A stretch of 64,000 nt of DNA from CAZJYI01 sp964550025 (GTDB lineage Bacteria; Verrucomicrobiota; Kiritimatiellia; UBA8416; CAYOBW01): positions 1 through 64,000 of the forward strand of contig CAZJYI010000033.1 in the NCBI GenBank assembly GCA_964550025.1. The letters run 5' to 3'. Below the pieces are notes generated by a model. The model made no database searches, was not told the DNA's origin, and saw nothing but the letters and a program-made list of their open reading frames with translations. Position 1 is the stretch's first letter. The number at the start of each line of letters is the position of its first letter. This document shows positions 1 to 9,805 of this stretch, in pieces. The position numbers were made by a program, and so were the translations under genes.

Positions 1-3000
1 CCTCTGGACGTGAGTCCCGCGGCCGCGCTCGAGAAAGCGGTCACGCCTCAGCGTTGAGGAACTGCTGCGGACGGATCTCGCCTGCTCGAACGTGTACTGC
101 CTGAGCACCTTCCCGTCAGTCCATGCTATCTCCGGCGCAAGCGGCGCATTCTTGTCGCGGCGGCGCGCAAACGTCCACTTCCATTTCCTGGGCTCACCGG
201 TGTTGCCTGCAAAATCGCGCGGCGGCGCCAGCGCAACCTCGAAGACATGACCGTCCGGAACCGGGTTCGTGCACAATCCCGCGGCCATCCAATCCACGTG
301 GAAGACACCTCCGGCCAAATCCGTGTAGACGCCTTTCCGACCTGGTTTCAGAGTGCGCCCATTGACCGTCAAAGCCAGGCTCCCGGGGTCTACGCCGCTC
401 AGTGGATCGGCGAACTCAACTCCGAGGAGGGGATTGCCGTCTTCAGATTCGGGCGAGGGAAAGACCTTCGTGATCCGCGGCGGCGTGTTGTCGATCAGGA
501 AACGCCAGTGCGATGTGTCACCCCAGTTTCCCGCACTGTCGACGGGACGAATATGGAAGTAGCATTTGCCCTCGGCCAGGTTCGTGAACGATGCGGTGGT
601 GGTGTAGGCATCCAGCGTGCAGTCGGCATCTTCCCCGGGCACGCCGCTCCAGTGATAGCTGTACCCCGCAACCCCGCCCGGATCGGCAGACGCCCAACTG
701 AGAGCGAACCCCTCCCCCACCGAACTGAAGCAGGGGGCGATCTTGAAGTTGTCGATCCAGTAGGCCACGCCCTGGCGGTTGCCCGTCCAACCGCCATCCC
801 CGATTGCCACGCTGGAAACGGCGAACGCCTTCGCACGGCAGGGGTGCCCGGCAAGCAACTCGCGCAGGTTGAGTTCCACGTGGCGCCACTTGCCGTCGAA
901 CTCGATCGGCGGAGTGACGCCCCCCAGCAGATGCGCACGGTTGCGTTGAGCGTTGTCGGTCAGGGTCACGCGGCAACTGGTGCCGCGCGCACGCAGAAGC
1001 AGGTCAGTCAGAACTTCTTCTTCCATTCGGATGTCAAAGGAGAGAAGCGGATATCGGCCAACGCTGAAGGTATTGGTGGTAACTTGCGCACCGGCAATGC
1101 CGCCGACGAGCTCGTTGAACAGCTTCAGGCTGTATGCCCCCGATGCCGCCACCCGGTCGTCGCGCACCAGCAGGGCGCCGTGCCTGCCTCCGGTACGCTT
1201 CCATGTGCCGAGGTCGTGCTCGAACGTGTCGCACACGAGGTACTCGTTGACTTTCACGGGCAACGGGGGAACGGTGTCGACCGTCCTGTCGAACACCAGC
1301 TCCCACTCCTTAAGGGATTTGCCGGTCTTCCTGTCGGCCAGGGAGAAGCGGCAGGGCTGCCGGTTCGTCAGGACGAGACCGGCGGTCGTCGCGTCGAACC
1401 AAAGGGCCCGCGCCTTGCGATCCCACTTGAGTGTTGTACCGTCCAACGCAAACGGCTTCCCTCCGGCCTTCAAGACCAGGTTCCAAAGCGGCGGCGGCAT
1501 GTCCGGTTCAAACCGGATCCCTACCGGCCCGCCTCCCCATGGCTGTTTCGGCTCGGGAGACACGGATGTAACCGCGACCCGCACACGATTTGTTTCCGTG
1601 AGAATCTCGAAGTCATCGATGTTGAAAGAAGCGCCGGGCGGATTGCCGCCCAGCCCGGCACGGAGGTAACCACCGTGGTGGACGCCGAAGTGCATCGCTT
1701 CGACGGGTAGTTTCGCGTCGAGCGGCCGTCTCTCCAGGAGCGCATCGCCAATGGGGAAGTCAACACGCTGCCAATTGCCGTCCGCCTGCACGGACGTTTC
1801 CCCCAGGCACAACAGATTCTCGTCGCTTTGCTCCGGGCCGGTGAGGTGGAGGAAATAGTGCCTGCCGGCGACACGGGCGTAGAGATTCACTCGAACGTCC
1901 GGATCCATCCGACAGGCAAACGAGAGGCGACGGGCGCAGCGCAGGTCGAATCCCTCGACGGGAACCGGCACGAGGAACTGCCCGCCGGGCTCGATGTTGG
2001 TGGCGCGAAGGCTCCCGCCCCCCGACCCGGCGTCCTGACGATCCCAACTGATTCGGCCATCGCCGGCGTTCCCCGTCTCCCGCCATCCCGCGAGCTCTTC
2101 AGGTCGGTCGAAAGTGAATCGGCATTTCGGACGCGCTTCGGGAACCGGCCGCGCAGGCTTGTCCGGCGGCTTGCCCTGCTTTTCGCCGATGGGTTCCGGT
2201 ACGGGCCGAAAGCGGCGGCGTTGCGAGTAGGAGATCTTCGCGCGCGCAACAAGGATGCTGTTGTCAACCGTCCAGATGCCCACGCGCCGGCCCGACAGGG
2301 GCTTGTCATCGCGCCACGAGAGCACCTTTTGGTTGTCGAAGTACAGCTCCACCCGCGGCCCCACGCGGCGCAGCTTAACGTAGAACCATCTCCGGTGGAG
2401 GTCGGGCAGCCTGGGGTACATGCGACGAGTGGACGGAACAAGACGCCGGTCCGTCTCCGCCATGATCTCACCGTTCTTGAGGATACGCGTCCAGGTCGTC
2501 TCCCACCCGGAGATCACGGCGCTGTAGCCGTCGAAGACCCCGTTCTCTCCACCGGCGATGACCGCGTTGATATCACCGGGGCGGGGATAGTGCGGAGAAA
2601 AGTTGTACTTGGCACGGTAGCGCATGCCGGCGTAGAACTCGAAGGTGGCGTCGCCGGGGAACTCATCCAGATGCCACAGCGCCGCCAGCCCGTCACTTTC
2701 CCCGGTCATGAACGCCCAGCGGGGATCGCAGTGGAACTTGTTGCTCACCTCCCAGCGCCCGAGCTTTCGCCAGCTCGTGGCCGCTTCGTCAAACTGTTCG
2801 TCGACAACGTGGTCTCTTCTCAGCAGCAGTTTCTCCAGATGCTTGTCGGAAGGTAGCCGGACGCCCAGGCGTGTTCCTTCGAGAGCGTCTTCCTCGAGCT
2901 GCATGAAGAAGGGCTCAACCTGCCCGCAGCGGAGCCACACGAAAGAACCGTCCTTGTGAATCTCCAGTGTGTCGGCACCCGCCGGTGGTGTGAGTTCGGC

Positions 3001-4974
3001 CCGGGCAATTACCTTGCCCTGCCGTGCCAGCTCGGTCGTCAGCTTTCCGCCCCCGTCCTTTCCCTTTCGCACCGTAGTCCGGTATCCGCTCTCCGGGCTC
3101 GGCTCCCGCGCCATCAGGAAGACCTCTGCGCCATCCCCCTCCATCGCAGCCGCCAAGGGGAGCGTGAGTTCCACGGCACCGAAGCAGTCTCCCTTGTGCC
3201 ACCAGAGCGGTTGCTTCCCGCCCGAAGGTGCAGCCACCCAGTCGCCCTCGGGAGCCGCCCAATCGAGCATGTAGTGGTCCCTGACGAAGATCTTCGTCTT
3301 GACCGGCTGCTCCCAGTCGCGCTCACCCGGCCCGTTGATGAGGAAATCCCTGAAGGTCACTTTGCCTTTACCCTGCGCCACGAGGCCTACAGCCCCCCGC
3401 GGCGCGGCACGTCCCGGTACTCGCAGAAGAAGGCCCTTGGCGGCTTCGTAGATGCGTAGCTCACCGCCCGTGAAATCCGCCAAGATGCGTACGGGTTGAC
3501 CGGGGGCGTATCCGCCGCGCGCCGTGCCGATCACCTTCTGGCCGGACGCGGAACAGGCGATCAGGCGCCTGCCTGCCGACTCACGCGTCACCGGTTCCCA
3601 CAGAAAGAGCGTACGTTCCGCTCCCGACGCGCCGAAGCAGAGCCCCACGCCTGCCTCGCACGGGGGAGCTGTTTCGACGGTCACAGCCAACCGATCGGGA
3701 CGCCATGAGGGCTGCCCGAGAACGAGCGATGCCTCTTCGTCCGACTGCCCCACAAGACAGGAGGCGCCGTCCTCTAGCCACTGCCAGACTCCGGATGGCG
3801 TCGCCGAAGCCTGCGTACGCAGCGCATTCTCTTCCAGCGGCCGTAACACGGAAGGACGGACTCTGACGGCGTCAAAATCGACCGCTCCGTCCGCGGACAG
3901 CATTCCGAAACGACCCCCCAGGCATTTCGGATCTCGGACAAGCAGGACGCGCGTCCCCTGCAGCGTTGCCGAGATCGAAGGCCCGCGCCGCTCCACGCCA
4001 ACCCGGTACCACTGTTCCCGCTGACCGCGGACGCGCGTCTCGGCCAGCACCTCGCGTTTCCCGCCTGTGACTCTCTCCAGCGCAAAACGGCAGGGCTCTT
4101 CCCAGAGCAGCGTGGGTTCCCACACCAGAACGTAGTAGTCGTTGGTGCCTCGGTGCGAGAACACCAGACCGGCTTTCCCTCCTTGCGAGCGTACGGAAAG
4201 CGACGCCGAAAGATCATCCCAGAACGGCAAGCCCGCCAGTGCGATCGCACACGGCTCGCCGGTCCCGCGATAGACAAAAGGATTCGGACTGCGCGTCGTG
4301 TTGTCCGGATTGAGGGGCGAATCACCGTGCCACGCATCAGCACTGGACTGCAGCTTCCACTCGCCACCCGTGATCTCCCAGAGCCCCGTGCTCTCCTCGT
4401 CGGGTGTCCGCATAAAATCGTCGTCGAAGACCATCTCGGTCTCCACGACGCCCTGGCAAACAGGTTTTCCGAGCTGGAGCCGGGGGGAGGACCAGCTGGC
4501 GACCGTTCCCCGGCCGTCGCCCTCATCGAAAACCCTGAATACGACTCGCCCGCCGAGGATGCCGGACACGTGCATGCGGCGCCGCTTCAGAACGAACGAA
4601 CGCCATGGCGTTCCCGGCACCAGGCCGGTGTTGCCGGCAGCCAACTCGGTCTCAGCACCACCGTCACACCGCGTCACGCGCCACTGGTTGTCCTTGACGT
4701 TGATCCGGTAGTAGTTCGTGCCGTTGCGGAGAGCAAAGACGAACGACATCTCGACGTTGCCGGCATCCTCGCCCGTCGCGTCCTTGACGGTCCAGGTGTA
4801 GTCCCAGCACGAGTGTCTGGCCTTGCCGTCCACTCGGACCTGCCGGCCGTTCAGTTGCAGGGTCTCCGCTGCAGAATCGCCCTGACTCGGGTCTTGCTCC
4901 TCGTCTGCGCCCGCCGCCAGAAGCCCGAGTAGCGCGATGACACAAAACAAATGTGCTCGAACGTTCACAATCAT
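1..4974 (-). CDS. Giant secreted multidomain protein with beta-sandwich (LamG-like) modules, C-terminus beyond window
   Basis: The frame is open from an ATG at 4974 to the window edge (at least 1,658 codons), so the stop lies outside. Residues 1-23 form a signal peptide (a hydrophobic run ending LLGLLAAGA). Downstream are repeated Trp/Gly-rich beta-sandwich stretches that look like concanavalin/LamG or DUF1080-type modules, at about residues 40-185 and 195-375 and again further on. Residues about 1418-1500 resemble a fibronectin III or Ig-like domain (WASADPGGVAGYSYHW, then FTNLAEGKCYFHIRPVDSAG). I see no catalytic motif. Such proteins usually bind or anchor to polysaccharide or the cell surface; that role is inferred. 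It lies 70 bp downstream of another secreted minus-strand gene. Real coding is well supported, because translated pieces throughout the frame are protein-like and free of stops; the exact function is not known. Confidence 0.8.
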   Translation of the reverse strand, partial: MIVNVRAHLFCVIALLGLLAAGADEEQDPSQGDSAAETLQLNGRQVRVDGKARHSCWDYTWTVKDATGEDAGNVEMSFVFALRNGTNYYRINVKDNQWRVTRCDGGAETELAAGNTGLVPGTPWRSFVLKRRRMHVSGILGGRVVFRVFDEGDGRGTVASWSSPRLQLGKPVCQGVVETEMVFDDDFMRTPDEESTGLWEITGGEWKLQSSADAWHGDSPLNPDNTTRSPNPFVYRGTGEPCAIALAGLPFWDDLSASLSVRSQGGKAGLVFSHRGTNDYYVLVWEPTLLWEEPCRFALERVTGGKREVLAETRVRGQREQWYRVGVERRGPSISATLQGTRVLLVRDPKCLGGRFGMLSADGAVDFDAVRVRPSVLRPLEENALRTQASATPSGVWQWLEDGASCLVGQSDEEASLVLGQPSWRPDRLAVTVETAPPCEAGVGLCFGASGAERTLFLWEPVTRESAGRRLIACSASGQKVIGTARGGYAPGQPVRILADFTGGELRIYEAAKGLLLRVPGRAAPRGAVGLVAQGKGKVTFRDFLINGPGERDWEQPVKTKIFVRDHYMLDWAAPEGDWVAAPSGGKQPLWWHKGDCFGAVELTLPLAAAMEGDGAEVFLMAREPSPESGYRTTVRKGKDGGGKLTTELARQGKVIARAELTPPAGADTLEIHKDGSFVWLRCGQVEPFFMQLEEDALEGTRLGVRLPSDKHLEKLLLRRDHVVDEQFDEAATSWRKLGRWEVSNKFHCDPRWAFMTGESDGLAALWHLDEFPGDATFEFYAGMRYRAKYNFSPHYPRPGDINAVIAGGENGVFDGYSAVISGWETTWTRILKNGEIMAETDRRLVPSTRRMYPRLPDLHRRWFYVKLRRVGPRVELYFDNQKVLSWRDDKPLSGRRVGIWTVDNSILVARAKISYSQRRRFRPVPEPIGEKQGKPPDKPARPVPEARPKCRFTFDRPEELAGWRETGNAGDGRISWDRQDAGSGGGSLRATNIEPGGQFLVPVPVEGFDLRCARRLSFACRMDPDVRVNLYARVAGRHYFLHLTGPEQSDENLLCLGETSVQADGNWQRVDFPIGDALLERRPLDAKLPVEAMHFGVHHGGYLRAGLGGNPPGASFNIDDFEILTETNRVRVAVTSVSPEPKQPWGGGPVGIRFEPDMPPPLWNLVLKAGGKPFALDGTTLKWDRKARALWFDATTAGLVLTNRQPCRFSLADRKTGKSLKEWELVFDRTVDTVPPLPVKVNEYLVCDTFEHDLGTWKRTGGRHGALLVRDDRVAASGAYSLKLFNELVGGIAGAQVTTNTFSVGRYPLLSFDIRMEEEVLTDLLLRARGTSCRVTLTDNAQRNRAHLLGGVTPPIEFDGKWRHVELNLRELLAGHPCRAKAFAVSSVAIGDGGWTGNRQGVAYWIDNFKIAPCFSSVGEGFALSWASADPGGVAGYSYHWSGVPGEDADCTLDAYTTTASFTNLAEGKCYFHIRPVDSAGNWGDTSHWRFLIDNTPPRITKVFPSPESEDGNPLLGVEFADPLSGVDPGSLALTVNGRTLKPGRKGVYTDLAGGVFHVDWMAAGLCTNPVPDGHVFEVALAPPRDFAGNTGEPRKWKWTFARRRDKNAPLAPEIAWTDGKVLRQYTFEQARSVRSSSSTLRRDRFLERGRGTHVQR

Positions 4975-5044
4975 CGCCCGCTATCGCGGAGTTTGAGCAC
5001 GAACGCGGTTCTTGAGGCGGACGAAGGTGCAGGTCCCGCGTCTT

Positions 5045-6001
5045 CTACAATGTGAGTTTGAACGGGCTTTTCGCCTTCTCGTTCTTGTTCTGGAAGTAGC
5101 CCACGATCTTGCCGTCCTTGTCCGTCCAGGCCGCCCATGTCCCGGTCTTGGTGGCATTCTGGTGGCCTTGGCCGCCGAGCGACAGGCTCGTCTTCATGTT
5201 GGTTGTCCCACGCATGGTCAGCTTGCCATCCTTCTCGGTGCACTTTCCGGTCAGGCGAGTGGTGCTCTCGCTGATGAACGGCGTACCTGCCTGGCCCTCC
5301 GGGGCCATCAGCTTTCCCATGCTTACCAGCTTCACCTTGAGATAGATGGTGCCCGTGACGGTCCCCTTCCCGCGCCGTATGGTGAGCGTGACCTGGTTCG
5401 CCAGGACCTTGTCGTCCTTGGTCGGCAGCCTGAACGGAGTGAGTTTCCCCTGGGCGACCATCGGCATGTCGTGATCCCGCATGAGGTACACGTTGCCGGT
5501 ATTGTTGTCGGTGACCGGGTGAAAGTCCTGAATCCTCACGATCCGATTGCCCTTCCTGATGCCCACCCCCCCGTCCGGGAGTTCTTGGAACAGGTTGTTC
5601 CACCTCTTCGGACGGACGTGCTGGATCGCACCCTTGAGATCCCTGAATACCACGATCTCGTCACGGTAAACCTCGCCTTCGTAGCGCTTGATGTCGGCGA
5701 GGTGCTTGTCGTAGTCGGCCACAGCCTTGTCCCGTTTCTTCTTCAGCGCCGCCAGTTCCTTGGCCTTCTGCGCGCGCGCCGCCGGGGTCTTGGCTTTGCT
5801 GGCCTGTGCGCCGAGCTTGCCGAGCTCTACCGTGTAGTAGGAGCTCACGCTGTCGCGCTCCTTCTTGACTGAAGCATAGGCCTTCTTGGTGGTTTCCGCG
5901 ACAGCGCCGCGCACGGACGGCGCCAGCCCCAGTAACAGGATGCCGAGGGCAACGCCGACGCAACGCTTCGAACTCTCACTCGGATTGTGCGGTCTGTTCA
6001 T
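5045..6001 (-). CDS. Secreted coiled-coil protein of unknown function
   Basis: A 318-residue protein starting at ATG 6001, with GGGAGG about 6 bases upstream. A hydrophobic segment at residues 14-33 (VGVALGILLLGLAPSVRGAV) looks like a signal peptide. Residues about 38-105 are rich in Lys, Ala and Glu and should form a helical coiled coil. The C-terminal half (about 110-318) is beta-rich, with motifs such as VTLTIRRGKGTVTGTIYLKVK and TRLTGKCTEKDGKLTMRGTTN. I do not recognise a family. It is followed on the same strand by the giant secreted protein after 70 bp, so the two may be co-expressed. Clean codon usage and a good ribosome binding site support a real gene. Confidence 0.8.
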   Translation of the reverse strand: MNRPHNPSESSKRCVGVALGILLLGLAPSVRGAVAETTKKAYASVKKERDSVSSYYTVELGKLGAQASKAKTPAARAQKAKELAALKKKRDKAVADYDKHLADIKRYEGEVYRDEIVVFRDLKGAIQHVRPKRWNNLFQELPDGGVGIRKGNRIVRIQDFHPVTDNNTGNVYLMRDHDMPMVAQGKLTPFRLPTKDDKVLANQVTLTIRRGKGTVTGTIYLKVKLVSMGKLMAPEGQAGTPFISESTTRLTGKCTEKDGKLTMRGTTNMKTSLSLGGQGHQNATKTGTWAAWTDKDGKIVGYFQNKNEKAKSPFKLTL

Positions 6002-6282
6002 CGTCGCCTCCCTTTCTCACGGTCTGTCCTGCCAGGTGTCTCTGCGCGCCGAACCGTCTATCGGCCTTGCACTCGCAGCAGCCTTCTCATGCCCCGCCTG
6101 TACAACAATTGATGAGAAATCGCGTTTCAGGCGGTGCGCGCACGCGCCCGCTGGAACCGGCCAGCAGCAGCACTTCTATGGGGAGAACCGTAGCTGATCC
6201 AGGGTGGAATCGTCAAGACGAACGACAGGCCGCCGACCACAACGCTCTCCCCTTCGCGACCCAGCGTAGCGATGACTGGAAG

Positions 6283-6495
6283 ATGGAAGAAGTCCCCGTC
6301 AAGTTCCCAGGCGACGAGTCGACCCCGAAAAAGGAGCTCGCCCGCCGCCACCGCCACGAAGCCCTGCGCGCCCTGCGCCTCGACGACACCGGCCGGCGCC
6401 TCAGAGAAGCGCAGACCTTCATCGACGAGCACAAGGAGGAGTACGAGAAGGAGCGCAAGAAATGGGAGGAGAAGTACCTGCGCAGCGGAGAGTGA
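6283..6495 (+). CDS. Small charged hypothetical protein
   Basis: A 70-residue frame beginning at ATG 6283. The reading frame continues upstream, but that part looks like translated intergenic sequence, so I chose the internal ATG. The protein is very rich in Glu, Lys and Arg (for example KEEYEKERKKWEEKY near the C-terminus) and is probably one or two long helices. There is no clear ribosome binding site and I recognise no family. It lies alone on the plus strand between two minus-strand units, with palindromic repeats just downstream. It could be a chance open frame. Confidence 0.4.
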   Translation: MEEVPVKFPGDESTPKKELARRHRHEALRALRLDDTGRRLREAQTFIDEHKEEYEKERKKWEEKYLRSGE

Positions 6496-6585
6496 GGGGT
6501 AGGTCGAACGCCCCCAATCGTCGCCCAAACTCGTGCCCCGCCCCGCAATAGCGCTGATCTGGGCGCGTTCGCACCGCCCTCACCC

Positions 6586-6654
6586 GTAGGTCCGATTTGC
6601 AATCGGACCACTCTCTCCGTCCACGGGGATGGTCCCAGTACAACTGGGACCTAC
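6586..6654. repeat. Twin-hairpin REP/BIME-like element
   Basis: Two perfect hairpins lie head to head. The first is GGTCCGATT, loop TGC, AATCGGACC (6589-6609). The second is GGTCCCAGT, loop ACA, ACTGGGACC (6631-6651). The outer ends are themselves inverted: GTAGGTCC at 6586-6593 and GGACCTAC at 6647-6654. This is the build of a bacterial interspersed mosaic element made of two REPs. The element is intergenic. Confidence 0.8.
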
Positions 6655-6716
6655 TTTTCGGCAATCATGGTCTCCCAAACTACCTCCGCCATGCACGCTC
6701 CCCCTCTCCGGGGGAA

Positions 6717-6740
6717 CGTCTTACGGGCGCACTACGAACG
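6717..6740. repeat. Half copy of the GTAGTGCGCCC repeat family
   Basis: The sequence CGTCTTACGGGCGCACTACGAACG matches one arm of the twin-hairpin repeats at 56772-56836 and 62294-62353 (CACTACGAAC next to a GGGCG/TTAC hairpin). The second arm is missing or degenerate. Confidence 0.55.
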
Positions 6741-7055
6741 GGAAAACGGGCACCCTTGACGCCGCGCCTCCTATTCTTGACTGTCCAGCCCCGTTTCGGT
6801 ATCCTCCAACACATCAGGAGGATGGTCGTGGGCGATCTTCACCCCTGCATTGTCAGCCCCTCCAAAAGGCGATGGCTTATCGATTTGCATAGGGCGACAG
6901 TGTGTGCGGCCATCACGGTCACCCCTCGACGGCGTGTTGCCCAACGCACCAGAGGCCACGGAGGCCCGTGGTCCTCCAGCCAAGACCGTGGTTTTCAAGG
7001 GGAATGCTGCAGAATCGAATGTCGCCTGGTCGAGGTTGCGGGCCGCCATTCAGGA

Positions 7056-9788
7056 TCACAGATCAGCCCTGAACCGATATTGCCCGGATTCCAGCTCGTA
7101 TTCCACCCGCCCGTCCCGCTCGGCGATCTTCTCCGCGCCATCATCGGCGGCCACCGGCACGGGCAGCACGAGCGTGGCGGAGGCGTTGACCGGAACCTGA
7201 AGCTCCAGGTCGACCCGATCGCCTTCACGTTTCCAGTTGCAGGTGATCTCACCGCGGACTGAATGGTGCGTGCAACGCACCCAGTCCAGGCCTTGGATGA
7301 ACTGGGGCTGGAATCTGAACTTGTCGAACCCGACAGCGTCCGCTGCCGGCTCGATGCCGCCCAGCCAGTTGTAGAACCACTGGCTGACGCACCCGAACAT
7401 GGGGTGGCTGTGACTGAACGTGTTGTCGCTGAACTTCCAGTGTTCCCAGAGAGTTGTCGCCCCCCGCTCGAGCATGTGGCCCCAACCGGGGAAATCGCGC
7501 TGGCCGACAATCCCGGCGGCTATATCGACGCGTCCCTCGCGGCTCAGTGCGTCCAGCATGTACATCGTCCCGAATATCCCCGTGGTCAAGTGGCCGTCGT
7601 GCTTCTCGACAATGTCATGCACGAGGTGCTCCAGCGCTTTCGCGCGTTCCTCCTCCGGCAGCATGTCCAGGAACAGGGCGAATGCCTGGGCGCTCTGGAT
7701 ACCCGAAGCAACCACGCCGGTTCCGGGGGCCAGGAACTTCGCGGCGTATGCACTCCGGATGTCCTCAGCCAGCCGCCGATACTCCTCTGACTCAGCGTCC
7801 TTCCCGAGAATGCCCGCCAGCCGCGAGAGCATCCGGGCCGACTCGCAGTAGAGCGGCGTGACCATCGGCGGCGACTTGTCCTTCTCGAGGGCTTCGTGAT
7901 CGTGCAGACCGCGCCGTACGATGTGATCCGCGTTCTGCGCCCGCACCAGCTCCAGCCAGCGCTTGCTGGTGGCGTATTGCTCTTCAATGATCCGGCGGTC
8001 GCCATAGTAGCGGTACAGCTGCAATTGGAGAAGCGGGTGAGCCATGGCCCATCCCACGCCGCAGTACTGAATGCCAACCGAGGGGGCGGTGTCGGTCAGC
8101 ATGCCGTTGGGCAGTGCACTGTCATGCCAATCGCGCGCGGCCTTGGCGTAGAAGTTCGCCATGTCGAAGTTGAGCATGAAGGCGTCGCAGGTTGTCACGA
8201 GGTCGCCGCCATACCCGAAGCGCTCCCGGTGCGGGCAATCGGACTGTACGCCGAAGATGTTGCCGAGAAAGGTCCACTCGCACATCTTCTGGATACGATT
8301 GAGGAGCTTGTTCGAGCAGGAGAAAGAACCGGCCGGCGTCACGGCGGAGTTCATGCGCAAGCCTTCGATGGAATCCAGCGACGGACGCCCCGGCAGTCCC
8401 GTGATCTCGACGTACCGGAAGGCGTGGAAAGTGAAGCGGGGCGTGTAGATTTCGGGGCCGCCGCCTTTGGCGATGTACGTGTCGGCCTGCCACGCGACAG
8501 TGGGAGAACCGTCAGCCGGCGGCTTCCTGCGCTTGATCTGGCCGCACACGCTGGTCATCGGGTTGAGCGTGCCGTCCTCGTACAGCAGCTCGCCGTAACG
8601 CATTGTGATCTCGGTCCCCGAGGGAACGTCGAACGTGAGCCGCGCCCACCCGCTGAAGTTCTGCCCCATGTCCACAATGTAAACGCCGTTCGTCGGCTCC
8701 TTGACGCCGACGGGCTTCACGGTAGCGGTCACCTCGATGGGCGGCAGAGGCTGGGCCTGGAGGACACCCTCAGGCGACGACACCTCTTCGGCAAACGCCC
8801 ACTGGCAATCCTCCAGTCCGGGCTTATCCCAGCCCGGAATCTCCCGACGGGCGTCGACTTTCTCCCCCAAGTAGATGCTGTTCCGCAGGATCGGACCCGC
8901 TGTCACCTTCCACGAGGAATCGCTGACCACCGACTCGCGCGTGCCATCCTCGTACTCGACATTGAGCTGGGCGATGAACTGCGGCCGACCGACCGGCAGG
9001 CGCTCACGCAGGTTAACGCGTCCCCACATGCGCAGCGGCAATGGGTTGTACCAGCCGTTGCCGAGAGTCACGCCCAGACAGTTCGCGCCCTGCGTGAGAT
9101 CGCCGGTTACGTCATAGACGCTGTAAAAGACACGCTTGTTCGGCAGTGTCCAGAGCGGGTCGAGACAGTGGTCCCCCACCCTTCCGCCGTTCAGCGTTGC
9201 TTCGTAGTAGCCGAGCGCACTGATATAGAGGCGCGCGCGTCGCACCCTGCCGGACAGCTCGAACGCCTTGCGGAACAGGGGGGCCGGGTCGTCCCGGTAG
9301 AAGCCGGCATCATCCTCCGGCAACGGCTTCCCGTCATTGATCCACTTCCCTCGCCAATTCCCGGCCTGCAGCAACCCCATCTCCCAGTTCGAAGGCGCGC
9401 TCCAGTCAGAGGCTTTGCCGTCTTTGTCCCACACCTTCACCTTCCAGAAACAACGCTGCCCGGAGATGAGCGGGTCGCCCGCGTAAACGACATTCACGCT
9501 CTGGCCCGACTCGACTTTCCCGCTGTCCCACAAGTCGCCCCGGTCCGCCTGCAGCGCGTCGGGACTCCCGGCAACCAGAATGCGATAGGCGGTCTGCCGC
9601 TGTCCGCGGACCGGGGATTCGAGCACCCAGCTCAATCGGGGCGCGGGGTGATCGATGCCGAGCGGCGCGTCCCCGTATTCGCAACGCAGCCGTACAACCC
9701 GGACGGCTGCACCTGCGGCCTGACCGAGGGCACACCCCACCGACAGAGACACCACGAGACAGACAATGATGAGAATGTCCGACCACAT
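7056..9788 (-). CDS. Alpha-L-rhamnosidase, GH78 family, secreted
   Basis: A 910-residue protein that should release terminal alpha-L-rhamnose from glycans or glycosides, outside the cytoplasm. Residues 1-26 are a signal peptide or lipobox-like leader (LVVSLSVGCALG). Then follow an Ig-like domain (about 30-130, RLRCEYGDAPLGIDHPAPRL), the rhamnosidase N-terminal domain (about 170-340), a concanavalin-like domain (about 340-450), and the six-hairpin catalytic domain (about 470-830). The GH78 signature DCPHRERFGYGGD starts at residue 517 and contains the acidic residue used as general acid. The general base region GATTLWEHW is also present. The C-terminal beta domain is complete, so the length is normal. 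It is 17 bp downstream of a propeller gene on the same strand and probably shares its message. The family call is firm; the exact substrate is not known. Confidence 0.93.
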   Translation of the reverse strand: MWSDILIIVCLVVSLSVGCALGQAAGAAVRVVRLRCEYGDAPLGIDHPAPRLSWVLESPVRGQRQTAYRILVAGSPDALQADRGDLWDSGKVESGQSVNVVYAGDPLISGQRCFWKVKVWDKDGKASDWSAPSNWEMGLLQAGNWRGKWINDGKPLPEDDAGFYRDDPAPLFRKAFELSGRVRRARLYISALGYYEATLNGGRVGDHCLDPLWTLPNKRVFYSVYDVTGDLTQGANCLGVTLGNGWYNPLPLRMWGRVNLRERLPVGRPQFIAQLNVEYEDGTRESVVSDSSWKVTAGPILRNSIYLGEKVDARREIPGWDKPGLEDCQWAFAEEVSSPEGVLQAQPLPPIEVTATVKPVGVKEPTNGVYIVDMGQNFSGWARLTFDVPSGTEITMRYGELLYEDGTLNPMTSVCGQIKRRKPPADGSPTVAWQADTYIAKGGGPEIYTPRFTFHAFRYVEITGLPGRPSLDSIEGLRMNSAVTPAGSFSCSNKLLNRIQKMCEWTFLGNIFGVQSDCPHRERFGYGGDLVTTCDAFMLNFDMANFYAKAARDWHDSALPNGMLTDTAPSVGIQYCGVGWAMAHPLLQLQLYRYYGDRRIIEEQYATSKRWLELVRAQNADHIVRRGLHDHEALEKDKSPPMVTPLYCESARMLSRLAGILGKDAESEEYRRLAEDIRSAYAAKFLAPGTGVVASGIQSAQAFALFLDMLPEEERAKALEHLVHDIVEKHDGHLTTGIFGTMYMLDALSREGRVDIAAGIVGQRDFPGWGHMLERGATTLWEHWKFSDNTFSHSHPMFGCVSQWFYNWLGGIEPAADAVGFDKFRFQPQFIQGLDWVRCTHHSVRGEITCNWKREGDRVDLELQVPVNASATLVLPVPVAADDGAEKIAERDGRVEYELESGQYRFRADL

Positions 9789-9805
9789 ACCGACGCCTCC
9801 CAGGT

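Larger units (their letters stand above)
6496..7055. other. 560-bp intergenic region holding repeats
   Basis: Apart from the twin hairpins at 6586-6654 and the half repeat at 6717-6740, I see no gene, tRNA or clear promoter here. Short open frames in this stretch have no ribosome binding site and read as low-complexity Pro/Arg sequence. Confidence 0.6.

Noticed and set aside
247..2856. Long open frames on the plus strand (247-1710 and 1828-2856)
   Set aside because: They lie antisense to the giant secreted gene, whose minus-strand frame is open throughout and reads as real protein. The plus-strand products are rich in Arg, Pro and Gly, as expected from the opposite strand of GC-rich coding DNA.
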